From: Taenia hydatigena
Lineage: Eukaryota; Platyhelminthes; Cestoda; Cyclophyllidea; Taeniidae
Direction: 5' to 3'
Length of the DNA: 64,000 bases
NCBI GenBank assembly: GCA_036345935.2
Contig: JADWOT020001723.1
Coordinates: 1-64,000 of the forward strand
Shown: in pieces, positions 1 through 12,080 of the stretch
Layout of the letters: the number at the start of each line of letters is the position of its first letter
Position numbering within the stretch: position 1 is the first letter of the stretch
Position numbers and translations under genes: made by a program
Notes under the pieces: model-generated
Database searches by the model: none
What the model was told of the DNA's origin: nothing
The model's input: the letters and a program-made list of their open reading frames with translations, nothing else

Positions 1-676
1 TAGCAATAGCACTCCAGTCAAAGAAACTTTTAGTAGGCAGGCCTAGCATGGGATAAGGGAGTTGCAATAGCAACTGTCCTCCTTCTCCTCATCCTGAATC
101 CTTTTTGCTGGTTCACTGACGGAACACGCAAGCTACTAGTTACCACTGTAAGGACTTTGTTGTTTGGAACACACGCTAATCGTAACTTAAATCCTCGCAT
201 TCTTGTAGTGGAGGCTGTGCTGATGGTAGTTTGAGCAGACATTCATACATGCATACATTTTCATGGCATTGATCTTGAAAGTAATGGAGCACAAAATAAC
301 TCACAGCAAGAAGCAGGGCTTCACCAACTTCTTAAACTTCACTACATAAGTAACGACTTTGCGATGATATCAGCACTCAAAATCCATCAAAATTACGTGT
401 TGAGATACGTAGCCAAACTAGTTTACGAGATTGAACTAAGTATTGCATAAACGATACGCACGATATTTAATTTAACAAGGCAAAGTACTTTTAAGCCTTT
501 TGCTCAATTCATACATCTATTGCCTGGAACCCTGTCCAACGGGCTCCATCATAATGCCATTTACCCCCTGCAATATTTTAATGCTCTGCCCAGTGCTTAA
601 CATTGCGTTACTTGGCCTCTCAAATGACCACCAACACAATCCGAGGGTTCCATTATCGCGTCGTAATGTGTGGCAT

Positions 677-891
677 TGTAGTGCTCTGTCTGACATGGCC
701 ACCTGTTTTGGTTTCGGTCACACAGAGGCGGCCGTGCAGGGTCACAGGGGTGTCCATCTTGCCTTAGCTACGTAGGCTGGCCGCTAGGCCATGCCAGCGG
801 CTTAATTCACTCTGCCCGTGGATATATATATATATATTCCACCCTAGTATTCTGCCTTCTTTTGCCTTCGAGGAAGCCTCGGAACGCTACA
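677..891 (+). mobile_element. Solo LTR-like repeat, family A
   Basis: It begins TGTAGTGCTC and ends ACGCTACA, the TG...CA form with TGTAG/CTACA termini shared by all family A copies. It carries the family's internal TATA-rich run (near 820-838) and the conserved tail TTCTGCCTTCTTTTGCCTTC. It is longer than its relatives because a stretch of about 20 bp around GGTCACA-GAGG is duplicated near 717-750. No clear target duplication is visible. Confidence 0.6.
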
Positions 892-1022
892 GGCCGTATT
901 GCCCTAGTTACTTGAACTGGCCTCCGGGCCATGCTGGCAGCCCCATTCTTCTGTCTATTGATTACATATTCTGCCCTGGTATTTTTTGCATTCTCGTCTT
1001 CAAAACGATCTCGAGACGCTCC
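892..1022 (+). repeat. Diverged partial family A copy, tandem to the preceding one
   Basis: Directly after 891 the sequence restarts in the middle of the family A consensus (CCGTATTGCCCTAG, then TGGCCTCCGGGCCATGC, then a CTGCCCTGGTATT tail and CGAGACGCT). It is an older half copy in tandem. Alternatively it is what remains after unequal recombination between LTRs. Confidence 0.45.
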
Positions 1023-1604
1023 ATTTCAACTCCCAGTGTATATGCGCTTTCAGGATCTTTTACGTTTCCGATGTAAGCTTAACTTTGCGCTTTGGATTGT
1101 ATGTTTAATTACTTTGCCTAACTCCTGCTGTTATGTGACAAACTTACTAATTTTTTGAACATTCAATTGCGCAAATTTTTTTCAAATATTCTACTAGTGT
1201 GCCCCTATTTGATGCGAATTACATTAACAACTTTACTCTTTCCTTTTTCATATTTCTTCTTGAAAATAGTTAATAGTGTGGCGGCTTTGCGGAGGGTGTG
1301 CAGGTCGCTTGCCTGTTTAACAGGATCTACTAAAGTCATGTAAAAACAACCGAAATGAAGTAGTGTTGCACTAAAGCACGAACAACGTATGTTGTAGGTA
1401 ATTTACCTAAAAATCGTTAAAATTATGGTGTTCAGCAGGCAGAACACAATCACAGGAAGTACAAAATCATCATCAACCAAACTGAATTTAAGTTAATGAA
1501 TTATCTTTAACTTTGTCCTATCACTTCAAGCCAACAGAGGCTCTTATTTTATTGTTGTAATTGTAACGTCTCGAGTCTTCCTTGAAGACCAAAGAAGGCG
1601 AAAT

Positions 1605-1797
1605 TGTAGTACTTTGTTTGTTTGTACTACCGGTTTTCGGCCAGGGTCAGAGGGGTGGCCACCTTGCCCTAGCTGCATAGGCTAGCCGCTGGGCCATGCC
1701 AGCAGCTTATTTCCCTCTGCCCGTTGAATATATACACACGTATTCTACCTCAGCATTCTGCCTTCTTTTGCCTTCGGGAGAGCCTCGAGACGCTACA
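1605..1797 (+). mobile_element. Solo LTR, family A, with near-perfect target duplication
   Basis: A 193-bp unit starts TGTAGTACTTTG and ends GACGCTACA. The five bases on its left (GAAAT, 1600-1604) and right (GGAAT, 1798-1802) match at four of five positions, as expected for an LTR insertion with a 5-bp target duplication that has since mutated once. An internal TATATA stretch resembles an LTR promoter. It carries no coding content. Confidence 0.6.
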
Positions 1798-1817
1798 GGA
1801 ATACTAAGGTAAACATA

Positions 1818-1943
1818 TATGCTCAAGAGGTAGAGGGAAATGAGCTGCTGGTATGGCCCGGAGGCCAGCTTACGCAGCTAGGACCATATGGCACCTTCGT
1901 GACCCTGACCAAAACGGGCAGTCCAAACAAGTACAGTATTCCA
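1818..1943 (-). repeat. Partial family A LTR, inverted
   Basis: The reverse complement of the first roughly 120 bases of the family A consensus lies about 20 bp after the direct copy at 1605-1797, so the two can pair as a long hairpin with a short loop. The copy stops at the TATATA region. It abuts the gypsy LTR that begins at 1949. Confidence 0.55.
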
Positions 1944-1948
1944 GTAGT

Positions 1949-2175
1949 TGCGGAAGGTTCTTCCTCTCCCCTTCCTTACCCTTACTAGTAGAAGTCTTAG
2001 TATTCTTTGATATCTTTATTATAGGTCTGGGGAAAGGTATAGAGCGATACTGTAGAAGTGTTCAAAACGGGGATGCGTCGGCCTCTGGAGAGCTGCCACG
2101 ATGTTTTACGATCAGGTTTGAGATGTTCTCCCGCCTCTGGCCTACAAAGCATATTTAAAGAACATAAGTATTGCA
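1949..2175 (-). repeat. 3' LTR of gypsy element 2
   Basis: It aligns with the 229-bp LTR of the young element: CTTACCCTTAC-AGTAGAAGTCT near its left end, and GGCCTACAAAGC with TTTAAAGAA and AAGTATTGCA at its right end. The outer boundary on the left (TGCGGAAGG) is inferred by alignment. Confidence 0.65.
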
Positions 2176-2179
2176 CAGC

Positions 2180-2650
2180 CCTTTCGCCTTTTGAGCACCG
2201 TCTCGGTGCTGCTCTTGTTGGCTCGCTTTAATTATGCTGCTAGATGGTTTTCTTCCTTTTACAACTACGTGGATTTCATCCTCGTATCCGACTAGGGGGA
2301 AATTTGTAAGGTCGGACTATATTGTGATAGACAATTATTGGCTGGGTACGGAGTTGTGCATTCCGGACGAGGTAGTTGGTGGACGAGATAACTTTTACTA
2401 CATGGACGGTGTTTATCACTAAGGGTTGTGAAATTTCGCAATGCATTCCAGGCGTAGGAATCGACTTATGTATTTGAACAAGACTCCTTCATGATAGACG
2501 CTAAGTCGACCGTGTTTGTCATAGTATTTCTTTTCTCTAGTAGGAGACATTTTAGGGTGTCGCCGTGCAAGATGAAACGCCTTTCTTATCCCTTCTTTTA
2601 GACGTAGTACGTAATCCGGGGCATTGCCGGTATCCGCTTCCTTACTCGGT
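2180..2650 (-). pseudogene. Remnant of integrase C-terminus, gypsy element 2
   Basis: This interval aligns with 23450-23935, which encodes the last part of the young element's integrase (downstream of the catalytic core, through the GPY/F-like region to the C-terminal tail). In-frame stops and indels are present, so it is not translatable. It is adjacent to the element's 3' LTR, as expected. The right edge is the deletion junction that removed the rest of pol. Confidence 0.6.
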
Positions 2651-2879
2651 GAACTGCGTTAACCGGAAAAAAACCCATCGAAGATGTTAATGGAGATGCC
2701 CACAGCCGCAATAAAAAATCACTATAGATTCTGTGTGCCGAGTCGCAAAGGCGCCTTTAACAGAACTCAAGATCGCTTTGGTGTTATGAAGGAAGCAAAC
2801 GCCAAGTATTACACTTCACATCAATTCTGGACACATGGCAAATTGCACCGTCTATTTTTCTTTCCCCATTAAGACTATT

Positions 2880-3796
2880 ATTGACATCTCTTCTTCTTAC
2901 TTCATATTTCTTCCGCTGATAGTAGTTTTGTAGAGAGAGGACTAGTGCGAAACTTGCTACAGAGATTTCGAAAAGTTTGGAGATTCACTAATAACTTAGC
3001 TGCACCTGAGCCAAGGAGAAAACTGCAAGGACATCCTTCTAGCTTGCCACAGACTCGCATAAATGGGAGTGAACCATAGGGGGTAAGCAGGGCAAGAAAA
3101 GTACGGCTCACCCGCTCGTGGAGCATGGCGCGACAGAGTAAAACGTGGACGTGTGAGGTTCGTCTGGCGGTTGGACGTCTGAGACGACTGTGTCAGAAGG
3201 AGTTCTTGACGGTTCCTAGTCGCTGCCTCCACCAACTGACTGAGATCGTTGGTCCTCATGGCGTGAAGCTTCGCCGCGATGGTTGGTGGTCGGACTCCGG
3301 CTCTAAATTGAACGGCCACCCAGTTTTTTACCCTGTTTGGTGGGCAGCATCTGAAGGCCCGTTTGGCCAGGAGTTGCAGAGCCTTAGCATAGTCCTTGTC
3401 ATTTTCGCCTGGCTTTTCATTGTGACGAAAAAAATCTTTAGCCAGCGACTGCTCTTGCTGGTCAATGACAAGTTGATCCAGCGTCTTGCAGCAATGGTCA
3501 ATGTCGGAGTCAGGAGAGACCCCTGCATCTATCGCCGCCGAGAAAAGCTCTTGCGGAACAGCATGAAGGATGAGCGGGATTCTCTGCCGTTGAGGATATA
3601 AGTGGATATTGGACCTCACGATTTTCATCCAGTCTCCAAAGTTCATTCCTTCTTTGAAGTGGGGGAGGTCCGCCAACGCTGCCACCTGTGTAGAAGCCTC
3701 TTCCATTTTCTTCTCTTCCTTTCCTTCCCTCTTACGATTCGAAGGCTGGTTGCTTCTGGACATCTTCGTTATAGACTGAAGGACAATGCACGACAA
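2880..3796 (-). pseudogene. Gag and broken protease of gypsy element 2
   Basis: A 266-codon open frame (3796-2996) is clearly homologous to residues 1-190 of the young element's polyprotein. It shares the stretch VAALADLPHFKEGMNFGDWM and the conserved block after it, through the RFRAGVRP/RKRQELLL-like region. The most likely start is the internal Met near 3763, which aligns with the start of element 1 and lies inside the 5' LTR. The frame then shifts, and the protease segment is read in another frame (3126-2902). There the active-site triplet reads GSG instead of DSG, so the catalytic aspartate is lost. No CCHC zinc knuckle is seen in Gag. Not functional. Confidence 0.75.
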
Positions 3797-3924
3797 CTAT
3801 GTCGGAAAGCCTAAGAAGAGCGTGAGTCGACCTCTGGAGAGCAACCGTAGTACTCCACGATCAGGCTAAAATTGTCTTCCCGCCCCTGACCTTCAAAACA
3901 CACTTAAAGAACCCTGTTTTCCCA
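3689..3924 (-). repeat. 5' LTR of gypsy element 2
   Basis: It starts TGTAGAAGCC on the plus strand and aligns through GCCCCTGACCTTCAAAACAC to an end near CCCA (3924). As in the young element, the gag start codon lies within the LTR. The end coordinate is set by alignment length, because the terminal bases have diverged. Confidence 0.55.
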
Positions 3925-6900
3925 TTCGCTTAAAACAAGAAGTGCGTATTTTCATTAATATAAAGCATAACCAGACGCAAAACAAATTAATAATAAGTTT
4001 CTGTTCAAAAAATTAAAATGAATAATAATAATGTGGACCCTACTTTTGTCAAATCAAATGCAGCATGCATTGCCTAAGTTCTTTGCTAAAACTTATAAAA
4101 ACGTGTTAAATGCCTGGTGTCAACCTTCTTTCAGAAAGCCCTCGGACAAATAATTAACGGTTTTTACGACCCTGACCGGAATCAAACTTGATGTTACTTA
4201 GTGTTTATGTGTGACGTGTGCTGTTTAGCGCCAACCCAAGGCTAGCAAGAAGGTTATTTGCAGTGTAAACGAACGAGCTGATGGAGGGTATTTGCCTTTT
4301 CTACTTTTGGAGTAGGAGTTGACCCGTTGGATCAATTAAACTGAAGATATTGCGACTACTTTGGTAATGCAGTTGTAGGCGCAGTGCTTCTGCGTCTGCT
4401 CTCCTAGGTGCTGCCATTGGCCTTCATTAGCAAGGATTTACTAAAAACTTAGGTGCTATTCGCTGAATTCTTGTGCATACCACATCATTACCACGAGAGG
4501 CTTGTCGAGGATGCACAAAAAATGATATAGAATGTTTTTTACAAGGGGAAGTGTTATGTCAGCCCTGCGATTCGCGAGTTTCCGGCCGCAAATTTTGTGA
4601 CTGGATGCTACTTTGTTGGCCTGATTTAAGCATTTTGGTATTTTAGTGCTGCTGTTGTTAAGCGTTTTTATTGGAAATGAAATGCAAGCACAAGTTTTAG
4701 GGTGCATTATAAAGAGAATGACAAAACTAGCGTCCAGCGCTTTGTTGAAAGCATTTTTACATTGGCTACGCATTTCTTATTGAACACAAATTTTTGCATT
4801 TGAAGGATTTTTGATTTCAATTTCGAAACACTGCCTTATTGGTACCGATGTCTTTTGTAATAATTCCATCTCTCTGCTAGAAAGTGTTGTACTTGGTCGC
4901 CGGAAATTAATAGGCTTTTCGTTGGTGGTATTAGTAGCGGTGCCACCACGTGAGTGCCTGCATCGTCTACACTTGGGTTTCCCCGCAAGTGATGCTATTC
5001 TCCCATTAGAGCGCAACCGTTTACTGGTCTGCTCAAGTCACTGACAAGAGGTTGGTGTTTTGGGACCATGAATAACGCATGGACTAAAAGCGAGCACAAC
5101 TGCGGTGGTGGTGGTTAAATGGACGTGAGCTGCCACTAACTCTTATTGATGCAGCTGCAACATTTTTTTGCAAGGAAGGACTCTATGGCTTTTAAGCCTC
5201 CTCCTTCGCAGCAGTTCGGTGATCCTTTTTTCAAGAAGGTGTGCAATTCGCATACTTCAGAAAGAGGTGGTCAAAGCAACGCCCCCAATGGGGTCGGGTG
5301 GGCAAGTGGGTGGGTGTATTGTCTATATCCAGGTCTTCTGCACTCTTCCCTTCCAACGCCTCGTTGCTGATTCAAGCGCACGAGTCCGTGCATAGGTCGA
5401 TGAATCAATAAGACCGCATGCTATGCAGTCAGTGCATTTCTCTTTTCATTTGGGTGGTCTATCGATCCACAATTCGATCGATTGAACTTCAGGGCAAGTC
5501 GAGCTGCAAAAAACCGCATGAACAAATAAGTGGATGATAAAGCTTAAACCCATGCAAATGTGTCCTTGCTTATGGCTTGGATGCAGTTAATTGTTTCGAT
5601 CCGAAGTAAATTCTTAAACTCTATTCTTTTTTCTCCTCCTCGTTCTGGCATTTCCTACCCATTATGTCCCCTGTCCCTGATTTCTTCCTCAATCCTAATC
5701 TTTCGGGACAGCTATGGAGTTGCGAACGATGAGGACGCACCCGCTGTGCATTTAAAGCCCCGCTCTGAACTCCGAGTAGCTTGGCAAAAATTCTATGGCC
5801 AATTAGGGGCCAGATTTTTCCTCATGACTTCAGTGTTCAATGTCAATTCAGTCTCTTATTGATGATTGGTTGCTCTTTTTACCACCACATAAAGTAAGGC
5901 AGCTTTGCTATGCTTATTAAAGACGAAACTCGTCATAATTTCGTTAAGCAGACTTTAATAAATAAATAGTACTTAATGTGTTTATCTCATAGGAGCGCAA
6001 TCATCCTGCTTAAAATTTGGCCTAATTAGGGAGCAAGTTGGGCTTCTTTTGAAAGGTTGACTGCACGATTCTGATTCCCTTGCAACGGCCAACAATTTGA
6101 GTCTGCATTACAACTTCATTACTTTCGTTACGGGCTAGCCACTTGGTTTTTCATTAGCTAGTTCGTTTTTCTCACTTCGTTTGTGCTTACCTTCTTTGAG
6201 TTGTTAGCTGGAGGAGACCTTCTATGAAGCATCCAACGGAACCCTCGATAACTTGGATAAGACTCGAGTACGACGATGGAGCCAACAGATTGTCGATCAC
6301 TTATTCACTCCTAAAGTCTGCAACTCAATCACTTTATTGAAACAATTGTTCAACGGGTCTGACGTTGCTGTTCCAACTCATGCGACGTTAGTGGGACCAA
6401 CCACTCAGTTGACTGCTTTAAGTCTTTCACTAAAATGCACCAAAGAGATGTTTCCTATGCCAGCCAGATTATGTTTTCTAAAGCCAAATGCTACTAGATT
6501 ACTCGTCGACTAACGCAGTCACTGATGAGATGCTCTAGCGCTATTTCCACGCTACATGGAGGAATGCGTGTCTGCTACCAGCGTTGGCTGACGAACCCAT
6601 ATAGGTAACCACGGACTCGAGGTATTATCACTGCATTATGGTGCATAGGGTGCTCAAAATTATTACTCTTGCTTGAGAACGAAGGCCATTGGGGAGGAGT
6701 TTGTACATCGAAATCAGTAAAAAAGCAAAGGACGCTTTTGACCTTGAGGCCAATATCAAACTATTGTAATGCCTTCTAGTCTTTATTTCCAATTCGGTTG
6801 GATGGTAAAATTGCAGATGTGACGATGGGCTGAGTGAGACTGTTCGCTAAGCTGAATGAAAGGAACGGATAGGCATGGAATGCTTGGTTGCTTGACTCTT

Positions 6901-9039
6901 GTGATTTTCACCTCGTTAGATGGGGAATATCGGCATGTAGCAGATGCAAAAACTTTGTTAACACTCGAAAATAAGACAAGGTAAGTCATAATTTTAGGGC
7001 AGGGAGTGTAGTGCTGACGTAATGTAGAGGTGACAGCAGGATCTACTGATTTACCTCAGGGACGAATCCTCCCAGGAGGACCACAGAGTAGGAGTCGTAA
7101 CACCTTAGAAAACGAAATGAAAGCAATTACTTGTGCATTCGGCGAATATATTGTTTCTACTTGCAAAGCAACGGCGTGTAATAGTTGGATTGCAAAACAC
7201 TCAGCTAAGTGGCAGGCTACTGGTAACTTAGCGTGAAATTGAAGTAGTATTGTTCAGCTAAATGGGTCCACTGAATAGCAGAAGACCCCACAGGCACACA
7301 CGATTTGGCGTTTTAATACCTGTGTTACATAGAAAGCAAAATCTTAAAGTATATCAGTGATTTATCTCTTAGTCGAATCCAATCACATAAACTTAGTTTC
7401 TCTATTTCACAGGCCGCATTTTACGTCAATCAGGAATTAATTGAGAATTTTATGTTTCCCCTGTTAAAAGCGTTGACGAAATCTTTAAGCCGCAGTCAAA
7501 GTCAGTGACCTTATGAACAGGTGGTCCATTCCTTCGTCGGCAGGTCTTCCGGAAAGTTTTCCTTATCCAGCAGATAGAGTTACAAAGTCTCGCATCTACC
7601 CCTATAAAATACGTGGTGGGAACAGCGCATTTTGACGTTGCAAGCTCCGCAGTCTCCTCTTGCTCATCCTGCGGTCATCACCAGTGTGGAGTAAGTTTAA
7701 ATTGGTCCCACAAACGGTTCTGTTTCTGATGAGTAGGTGACGAGAGCTGGTAATAAACTCAGTTTAATCGCTAAAAAAAGTCTGTCTTGCATAATTTTGG
7801 CTGACTTTCCGCCTCTAGGTTAAGCAATAAACGTATCGGTTGTTGTAGCGCAAATTCCTACTACTTTATTCTCTTGTCCCAGCATTGCAGTAATGCGTGG
7901 TCTGAAGATGGTCTACATAAAGGAACTGGTAGATTGTGCAATTTTGCCTATTCATACACTGACCAGACCTTCAGAATTTGACATTCAACGATTCGTTAAT
8001 GAGGATCTTGTTAGACGGGCGCACAGGCGTCACCAACACGTGAAAATTAACTTTTCTTGTGAGACTTCGTCAGCATCTGAAGAGCCATCAACAACAGGCA
8101 AAATTATTTCGTGCGACTACGTATCTCTGCGTTGGCAGTCGAATGACTTCCTGCGCTCTCGTTGCGACTGAGTATGGAAGGAGCAACAGATTTGAGTTCA
8201 GGAGCACAACACAATAAACTCATATTCAGTCACTTCCTTAAAGGAGCGCAATTAAATTGCTGTGATAAGACTCAGAACGGAGTTTCCGTCTGCGATTACC
8301 TATGGCCGTTCTCGTAGTAAACATTTCCACTGCAAGCTTATTCGAATTACAAAGAGCCTATAATGGCAATGGATAGTAAGAGACTACGCTTACATCATTG
8401 TGTTCCACTTTATCTCGTATGGTCTCGTTCAAAATCTCTCTTCATGTTATTGTGCAAAACAATAACAAACAAGTTTTAGCCACCAGTGGTACCTCAAATA
8501 GCCCGTATGCGTTGCTTTGCTCATATTCAACTTGTTTCATCTCTCATTGATCGCGACTGCTATTCTGTAATTTATTGTCTTTGTTTTCCTCTCAATTCCC
8601 ATGTAGTAGCAAATGTGGGCAGGTTATAACTTCACTCTTGATTGCTCCTCCCCACTTTTTTGTCTCTCGAAGTGCCAAGGGGAAAGCAGGGGCTTAGCCA
8701 GCGCGTGTCTGATCTTGTATTAGGTTGGCGCCCCACCAGCGTCTTTTGTTTCATCGCAGCATAGGGATGAGGCACTACAGCTCTCCAGTCGCGAGTCATA
8801 CAGCCGTCGAATGACAGGTGTATCACCTTTATTTACTACCGCTTGCACTGCATTTTCGCCGTTTGCAGCTCTCACACAGGCAATATGGATTACTGGCGAC
8901 AAAGAGAACAGACCGCCTTCAATTGGCATCAAGGTATGCACCAGTCTTACGTGCTACATTGCTTGACTTGCCTCTCTTTAGCATTTGCTGACTCAAAGTC
9001 GACCGCCGTGCGAAGCAACTCATAGGCGTATTAATACTA
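3925..9039. other. No recognisable gene
   Basis: About 5 kb with only short open frames in all six phases. None shows a recognisable domain, repeat or convincing splice-bounded exon. I found no homology by eye to the large repeats elsewhere in the window. It may be intron, intergenic DNA or very old repeats. Confidence 0.5.
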
Positions 9040-12000
9040 CTCTCTTCCCACCATGAGATGTCCAATTCAATCTGAAGGAAGGAAAAAAAGGAATTAGGGA
9101 AGCCGCAGGAAAAAAACGATTAAATGTAATGAAGTGAGCTGGTGGGTGGTAAAGTACTGGCGATGTGTGGAGTTAAAAGTAAATGGGCAGCTGACCGGCC
9201 ATCCAACTTAAGACCAAAGGAGATGTTACTAGGCTCAGGATGGAACTGTCGATTTGGTCGTCTATAAGAACAAGCTTAAAGGAAAAGATGGAACTAATGA
9301 GCCCTTGAATCCGTGTACACTTAAGTCCACACGCACACACGCACACACACGAACTTTCCCGCCTGTTTTCGCGCAGCACCAATTAAGTTGACTGTCCAAA
9401 AAGAGGGAGATTGAATTGGGCAATAACACACATGCAGACTCGGGTAGACAAACAGACAAACAGGCATGGACACATATAGTGAAAAGGGCACAGATGGACT
9501 AAGGAGGCAAGCGCACATTCTTACCCGAAATTGTGAAGCTTCAGGTAGAGGGGCTCTTTGCAAGGTGAATGTAGGAAGTGGGCAATTAGAAAGGCAAACA
9601 GGAGTTCGGCCAGCCTATGGATCACGAAGTAGTAAGTAGAGAAGAGGAAGAGGAGGAGATAGGATTAAGCCAAAGTGATGCAGAACAAGCTAGAGTAGCC
9701 AAAAGAAGCACAAAATTATATGATTTTCGGCAATTTACGCTAGGCTATGCAAAACGACGTTTGGTTTTAAGTACAGTGTGGTCTGGACAGATTTAGTCTA
9801 GCTTATTACTAATCTAATCTGATCATGTTTCTTTGCTTGATTTAATAATGCCCTAGTCAAGAGGACGCCGGCGGTTGGTGAGGTAGGAAGAGGAGAGGGA
9901 GCAAGAGGAGAATTTATGTTGGATTTAAGAGAGGTGATGGTGAGAGAAGCGCGAGAAGGGTGGGGGAGCTACACGTCCTCGTGTCACTAAAGTGGGAAAC
10001 AAAGGTAAAAAAATTACAATGTAAATGCATTGTAGAGTTGAATGCATGGAGTACACGCGGTGGGTCACAATGCGAGATGCAACACTTTAAAGCATATTGA
10101 GCGCAGCAGGAGACGAAGGAGACACTTAACAATAATGTGCTAAAGATCGATATGGGAAAGGAGGAGTAGGCAAGAGGCCTCCTCTTCGCTCACTTTAAAG
10201 ACTTCATCAAACCGAGTTCTTAAGTATGCACCTCGATCCGTAATATCTACGAGAGGGAAATAGAAAGCCTCATTTCACCGAATTTGTTGTGGGGTTGACT
10301 TGAGTGGTAACGTATAAGGCTCCTCTGAGGATGAGGCATACAAGATAGATCGGATAGCTCTGTCTAATCTCCTCTTTCTTATTTTATCCACGTCTGTCAC
10401 AAACTATTGCAGGTATCCGATCTTGCCTGTTGTGATCTAGTCCAATCTAGCCATATCTGTTCAACCTTAGTTATGTAAACTCTGCTACAATGCATCCGTA
10501 GATGAACATGAGCATTGAGCAAGCTGCTGTTCATCGATTGGTCCTCTGGTGCTGTTGCTTATTCAGAGAATGCAAATGCACGTAAGAGACGAAAAGTAAG
10601 CACAGCGCAGTAAGCATCGTGGGAGTTATGAGATGACTAAGGGAACAGACCACTTACCCTAAAGAAGGAAGGGCATTTCTGGTAAACATCCTTAAGCCTA
10701 TCCTTTGATTAATCGTTTCTTTGCATCACTGAAGATAATAACTTTATGCAAGGTTCTTCGGTAAGTAAAGAGATGCATTTGCTGCCATAAAAGACAAAGG
10801 AATGTCTGAGATAGAGGCAAAGGGATGAGAAGTTGTAGAAGTGGAATAAAGGAGGTTATGGAATGAGGAAAGAAGATTGAAAATGGGCATCGTAGGATGT
10901 CTCTGCACATTGCTGTAGTGCAGTATGCAGAATTTCCTAATCATTTTTTCTTATCTATTCCCGAAGTGACTAACTTATCCACTCGACTGGCCATGTGACC
11001 AAGTGTAATATGAAGAATTTGACTCAGTAAGTGGAATTTTACACCTCCTATTCAATGGCATGCTCGGAGAGACTGAGCACAGTATTCCTTTTCTATGTGA
11101 TATGCACTGGATAAGAGATGAATGAAGTGAGAGTAAGGAGAAAATAAAGCAGGTAGAGTAGGGGAGGAGGAGTGGCTGACGGTATAACTTTCCCTTAATT
11201 TCTACTGCATTTATCTCTTTTGGCACCCTGATGGCTCTGATGAAGCATGGCGGGACTTCGAGAGTAACGAAAAGATGGATAGGAAGTCAACGAAAGTGGG
11301 GGGCAAAAGAAGGAGAAAATGAAGCGGAAGGGAGGCACTGGTGAATGATTGAATGGTGAGAACGACAATGCAAAGCAGAATGAATAATAGAAGACGGTAG
11401 AAGGCGTATAAGAGCATCTCTGACAGTTTTCTTTTGTGCGATTAACCTCTTCCAATCTGGCACGTGCAACTCGATTAGTAGCACGTGTAACGTGGTGCCT
11501 CTTAACGTCGCCTTCTGTAGGCTTCTGACGGCATCTCCTATAAGTGGATCTGTGTAGCGGCAGGGGCAGCGAGGTATGAATTCAGTAAAAAATTTGCGAC
11601 TATTTAGCTTGAAAAGGTACAATTTAGGCCAACTGTTACCTTGGCGCTGACTGCGGCTGATTCGTTCAGCTAATTGGTGCAAGATAATAGTTGGGTGAGA
11701 GACGAAGATGGGACGTTTGCAGAAAGGAAGTGGAGGAAGGGATAGAGCATGGTCATCGTCGTGCTGCTGCAGAACGCAGCTAAGTACTTATGCTATTCGT
11801 TTTCGTATTGAGATCATTCGCATTACATTGTGTTCACTCCATGGCATCAAGCGTCCTATAATTAAACTGGACTTCATCTGAACGCAGGTGCCCTAAAATT
11901 TGATTCCTACTCTTAGTTAATTATGAACCGAAATTAACAAGATACGGCGCAGTGTAATACCCATGCTACCTGACCTTTTGTTGATGCACACTCAGTGCAG

Positions 12001-12080
12001 CTGCTTAGCACAAAATGCTATAGTTTGAGTGGAGACCCACGTTTTTGGCACCGTAGCAATTTAATTATGCTACAATTGCG
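9040..12080 (+). repeat. Composite repeat E-D, copy i (partial)
   Basis: It aligns by eye with 44612-46900 in the same orientation. Matching landmarks are an AACGATTAAATG segment near 9115 (44628), a CA-rich tract near 9330-9350 (44800-44830), TCTAGTGTCACTAAAGTGGG-like sequence near 9978 (45440), and the start of block D near 11800-12060 (46690-46900, sharing ATTGTGTTCA and TATAGTTT). The left part of block E is missing. Frames are not conserved between copies. The 10700-11560 part resembles the opposite end of E in inverted form, which suggests E has related, inverted ends. Confidence 0.6.

Larger units (their letters stand above)
1..1560 (+). repeat. Duplicated block C, copy 1 (truncated by window start)
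   Basis: This stretch aligns by eye, in the same orientation, with 21413-23213 plus 27162-27420. Shared stretches include the segment around 30-240 (matching about 21465-21670), the 500-680 segment (matching about 22740-22960), and the segment around 1095-1330 (matching about 23090-23208 and then 27162-27300). Substitutions and indels are frequent and no shared reading frame is kept, so I read it as an old non-coding duplication or a large repeat family, not a gene. It contains family A LTR copies at 677-891 and 892-1022. It keeps the uninterrupted form of the site where copy C2 received a gypsy element (ACTAGTGTGCCC near 1193). Confidence 0.6.
1949..3924 (-). mobile_element. Decayed, internally deleted Ty3/gypsy element (element 2)
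   Basis: A diverged relative of the element at 23214-27161, in the same orientation. The 3' LTR is about 1949-2175 and the 5' LTR about 3689-3924. The internal part keeps gag, the protease start and the extreme C-terminus of integrase, but lacks reverse transcriptase, RNase H and most of integrase. The junction lies near 2645-2690, where sequence matching about 23935 jumps to sequence matching about 25870. The two LTRs differ from each other at many positions and no target duplication is visible (GTAGT left, TTCGC right), so it is old. Confidence 0.8.

Noticed and set aside
677..891. Family A repeat considered as a tRNA-derived SINE
   Set aside because: No proper A- and B-box pair. TG...CA ends, a TATA run, 5-bp target duplications and the two-LTR element at 58377 fit an LTR better.
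3125..3601. 158-codon plus-strand frame
   Set aside because: Antisense of the decayed gag at 2996-3796.
1944..3929. Target duplication around gypsy element 2
   Set aside because: GTAGT and TTCGC do not match, so it is too old or rearranged to support.
9325..9352. CA-rich tracts (also 16380-16404 and 44800-44830) considered as independent microsatellites
   Set aside because: They are the same position in three copies of block E, so part of that repeat.
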